A program made the position numbers and the translations under genes. DNA of 14,773 nucleotides from Bifidobacteriaceae bacterium. Its GTDB lineage: Bacteria > Actinomycetota > Actinomycetes > Actinomycetales > Bifidobacteriaceae. The notes under the pieces were generated by a model, which searched no databases, had not been told where the DNA came from, and saw only the letters and a program-made list of their open reading frames with translations. The stretch lies in assembly GCA_031260825.1 (NCBI GenBank), contig JAISKS010000026.1, forward strand, positions 1 through 14,773, in the 5' to 3' direction. Below, in pieces: positions 13,192-14,773 of the stretch; the stretch's first letter is position 1; each line of letters starts with the position of its first letter.

Positions 13192-14658
13192 TTATTTTTT
13201 CTTGCCAGGTTGTTTAATTGTGTATCTAATAACCTGTATCAAAGCAAATGATTTTAATGTAGGAGTAGAATCTGAAGATTGTACTAATGCAATTCCATTT
13301 GGTTGCATTTGATATGTTTCTGGGAAATCATAATCAATAATCATTTCATTATCAGTGTTAACAAATCCCCAACTAGTTGAATTTTTTCCTACGCCACAAG
13401 CATCATTAGCACATGAATGAGCACCAGCATAATCGAATGGAATTTTTAGATTTCCAGTAGCATCAATAAAGCCCCATTTTCCATCTTGCTCAACTGCTGC
13501 ATATGATCCTTGACCAGGAATAAATGCCTCAACATCTTCAAAACATTTTCCGGCAACGCCACCTGTAACTTTATCTAATTTAGAAGTATAAAGGCACCAA
13601 TCGCTGTTGTTTTCTTCTTTAGCAAAAAATACACCATCAGAAGCAGCTACGCCATTTGCATCATATTTAATTTCTTCGAAAGATTTATCGCCAACTGAAT
13701 TACCATTTTGATTAATAAATGTCCATTTGCTATCTTCATTTTCTCTAACATTAGCAATTCCGCCACCAAACATTCTTGCTTCAAAGAAATCTTTTCCGCC
13801 AACTTGTTGTGCAAACTCATCATCTAAATAAACCCAACGATTATCTTTATCAGGATCTTGTGCTAAGAATAATGTTTTATTAGCACCACCAAATGCTGTA
13901 TATGTTTTTAAGTTTTGTGAAACAGCAGATAGACCACCATTAACCAATTGTGGTTTTATCGTAGATGTGCTTTCATCAAAAAGTCTTGCTGTTGTAAATC
14001 CGTCAACAACTGGCCAGATATCTCCTTCTTTAAAGCATTGAGTAGAGAATACACCTTTTAAGTCAGCAAAACATAATGATTTACCATTTTCATCTTTTTT
14101 ACCATTTATATTTACAACTCCACCTTTAGACCAAAATAAAGCCTTTCCAGCAGCATTATAAGTAGAATATAGATCAGTTACCTGTCCACTAATATTGTTC
14201 TCATTATACTGCCATTGATTTTTATTATATAAATCTTGTAATTTAGTAGATACTTCTTTTAGATATACAGCGTTATAGTAATTTGTGAAAAATTGATCCC
14301 ATGATTCTTGATCTGCATAAATATCACCAATTTGCTCATATATAAATGGATCTTTTTCATTAAAATCAGTCATATCAGCATTAAGAAATTCTATATATGA
14401 ATTATCACCTTTATATTGACGGATTACAGTACCTTCTTCTTTTAGAATTTCATAAGTTGTTTTATAAGATAAAGCTAATTTATATTGCTCTAATGATTTA
14501 TCAACTAAACCTTTGTCAGCGTATTCGCGAGCTTGCGTAAGAGCGTCAGTGTATAACTTATTCTTTTTTATTGCGCCAGAAAATAATTGATATCCAGCTA
14601 ATACAAATAGCAAAACAATGATAATTGGAAATAATAACTTATTTTGTTTAGAGTCCAT
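13192..14658 (-). CDS. Membrane-anchored WG-repeat protein
   Basis: The specific function is not known. The 488 residues start with a short cytoplasmic-like MDSKQNK and one hydrophobic segment (about 8-29), an uncleaved anchor by appearance, so most of the protein is probably outside the membrane. Residues about 38-150 look helical and TPR-like (EYADKGLVDKSLEQYKLALSYK; PFIYEQIGDIYADQESWDQFFTNYYNAVYLK). From about 255 come WG-type repeats: WVYLDD, KWTFINQNGN, DWCLYTS, the best one KWGFIDATGNLKIPFDY (394-410), and SWGFVNTDNEMIIDYDF (429-445). WG repeats form beta-rich, probably ligand- or protein-binding folds. The ATG follows GGGAGAG; an extended -10 lies just upstream. It is more AT-rich than nusA and appears to be a single-gene unit. 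Confidence 0.82.
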   Translation of the reverse strand: MDSKQNKLLFPIIIVLLFVLAGYQLFSGAIKKNKLYTDALTQAREYADKGLVDKSLEQYKLALSYKTTYEILKEEGTVIRQYKGDNSYIEFLNADMTDFNEKDPFIYEQIGDIYADQESWDQFFTNYYNAVYLKEVSTKLQDLYNKNQWQYNENNISGQVTDLYSTYNAAGKALFWSKGGVVNINGKKDENGKSLCFADLKGVFSTQCFKEGDIWPVVDGFTTARLFDESTSTIKPQLVNGGLSAVSQNLKTYTAFGGANKTLFLAQDPDKDNRWVYLDDEFAQQVGGKDFFEARMFGGGIANVRENEDSKWTFINQNGNSVGDKSFEEIKYDANGVAASDGVFFAKEENNSDWCLYTSKLDKVTGGVAGKCFEDVEAFIPGQGSYAAVEQDGKWGFIDATGNLKIPFDYAGAHSCANDACGVGKNSTSWGFVNTDNEMIIDYDFPETYQMQPNGIALVQSSDSTPTLKSFALIQVIRYTIKQPGKKK

Positions 14659-14687
14659 AATCTCTCCCTTGGTTTAATCTTATGTAT

Positions 14688-14696
14688 ATTGTACCA
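14688..14696 (-). promoter_or_regulatory. Extended -10 promoter of the WG-repeat gene
   Basis: TGGTACAAT on the minus strand would start a transcript near 14681, leaving a leader of about 23 nt that holds the GGGAGAG ribosome site. It matches the TGGTATAAT promoters of the ATPase and chorismate mutase genes. The remaining bases to the window end are AT-rich, with no other feature visible. Confidence 0.6.
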
Positions 14697-14773
14697 CATA
14701 ATTTATTAAATTGTATTATTTGTGGAATATAAAAATAAGTATAAATTTTCTTTAAAATTAGTTAGATGTTTGG

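Overview
The window looks like a piece of chromosome from an AT-rich actinobacterium related to Bifidobacteriaceae. The protein sequences point this way: PheT and PheS are of actinobacterial type, ValS is the short form with 'RVQNYYGVRVD' after its HMGH motif, NusA is the compact (~358 aa) actinobacterial form, and the DnaJ-RsmE order is the one found at actinobacterial hrcA-dnaJ-rsmE loci. The low GC is unusual for the phylum and would fit a host-restricted or insect-gut lineage. That last point is inference; I cannot name the genus. The code is standard: one gene ends in TGA, the other protein genes in TAA. Every gene I can support is on the minus strand.

Layout from left to right (transcription runs right to left). 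Positions 1-248 are non-coding, with three 30-bp tandem repeats and an inverted fourth copy behind pheT. Positions 249-4379 hold pheS-pheT, the two subunits of phenylalanyl-tRNA synthetase, separated by an unusually long 129-bp gap. Positions 4452-5582 hold a very AT-rich AAA ATPase with a DUF4143-type C-terminus, probably acquired, whose promoter lies in a duplicated 28-bp motif. Positions 5583-5934 are a repeat-rich spacer. Positions 5935-8314 hold a tight three-gene operon: AroQ-type chorismate mutase, dnaJ, rsmE. Positions 8315-9164 are an 850-bp non-coding stretch with two tandem copies of a palindromic 106-bp element (a third copy is in the spacer after rsmE), other short repeats and a degenerate tRNA-Thr copy. 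Positions 9166-13098 hold nusA, valS and tRNA-Thr(CGU), probably read in that order. Positions 13192-14658 hold a membrane-anchored WG-repeat protein.

Most genes serve translation or its quality control (PheST, ValS, tRNA-Thr, RsmE, NusA, DnaJ). Three points stand out. First, a family of 106-bp palindromic elements occurs three times here, twice in tandem. Second, all three aminoacyl-tRNA synthetase proteins carry in-frame low-complexity insertions, and in PheT and ValS these are built from DNA repeats. Third, several promoters share an extended -10 of the form TGnTAyAAT, and in pheS and the ATPase gene it lies exactly 6 nt before the ATG, predicting leaderless mRNAs. I see no CRISPR array, prophage, insertion sequence or recognisable defence operon.
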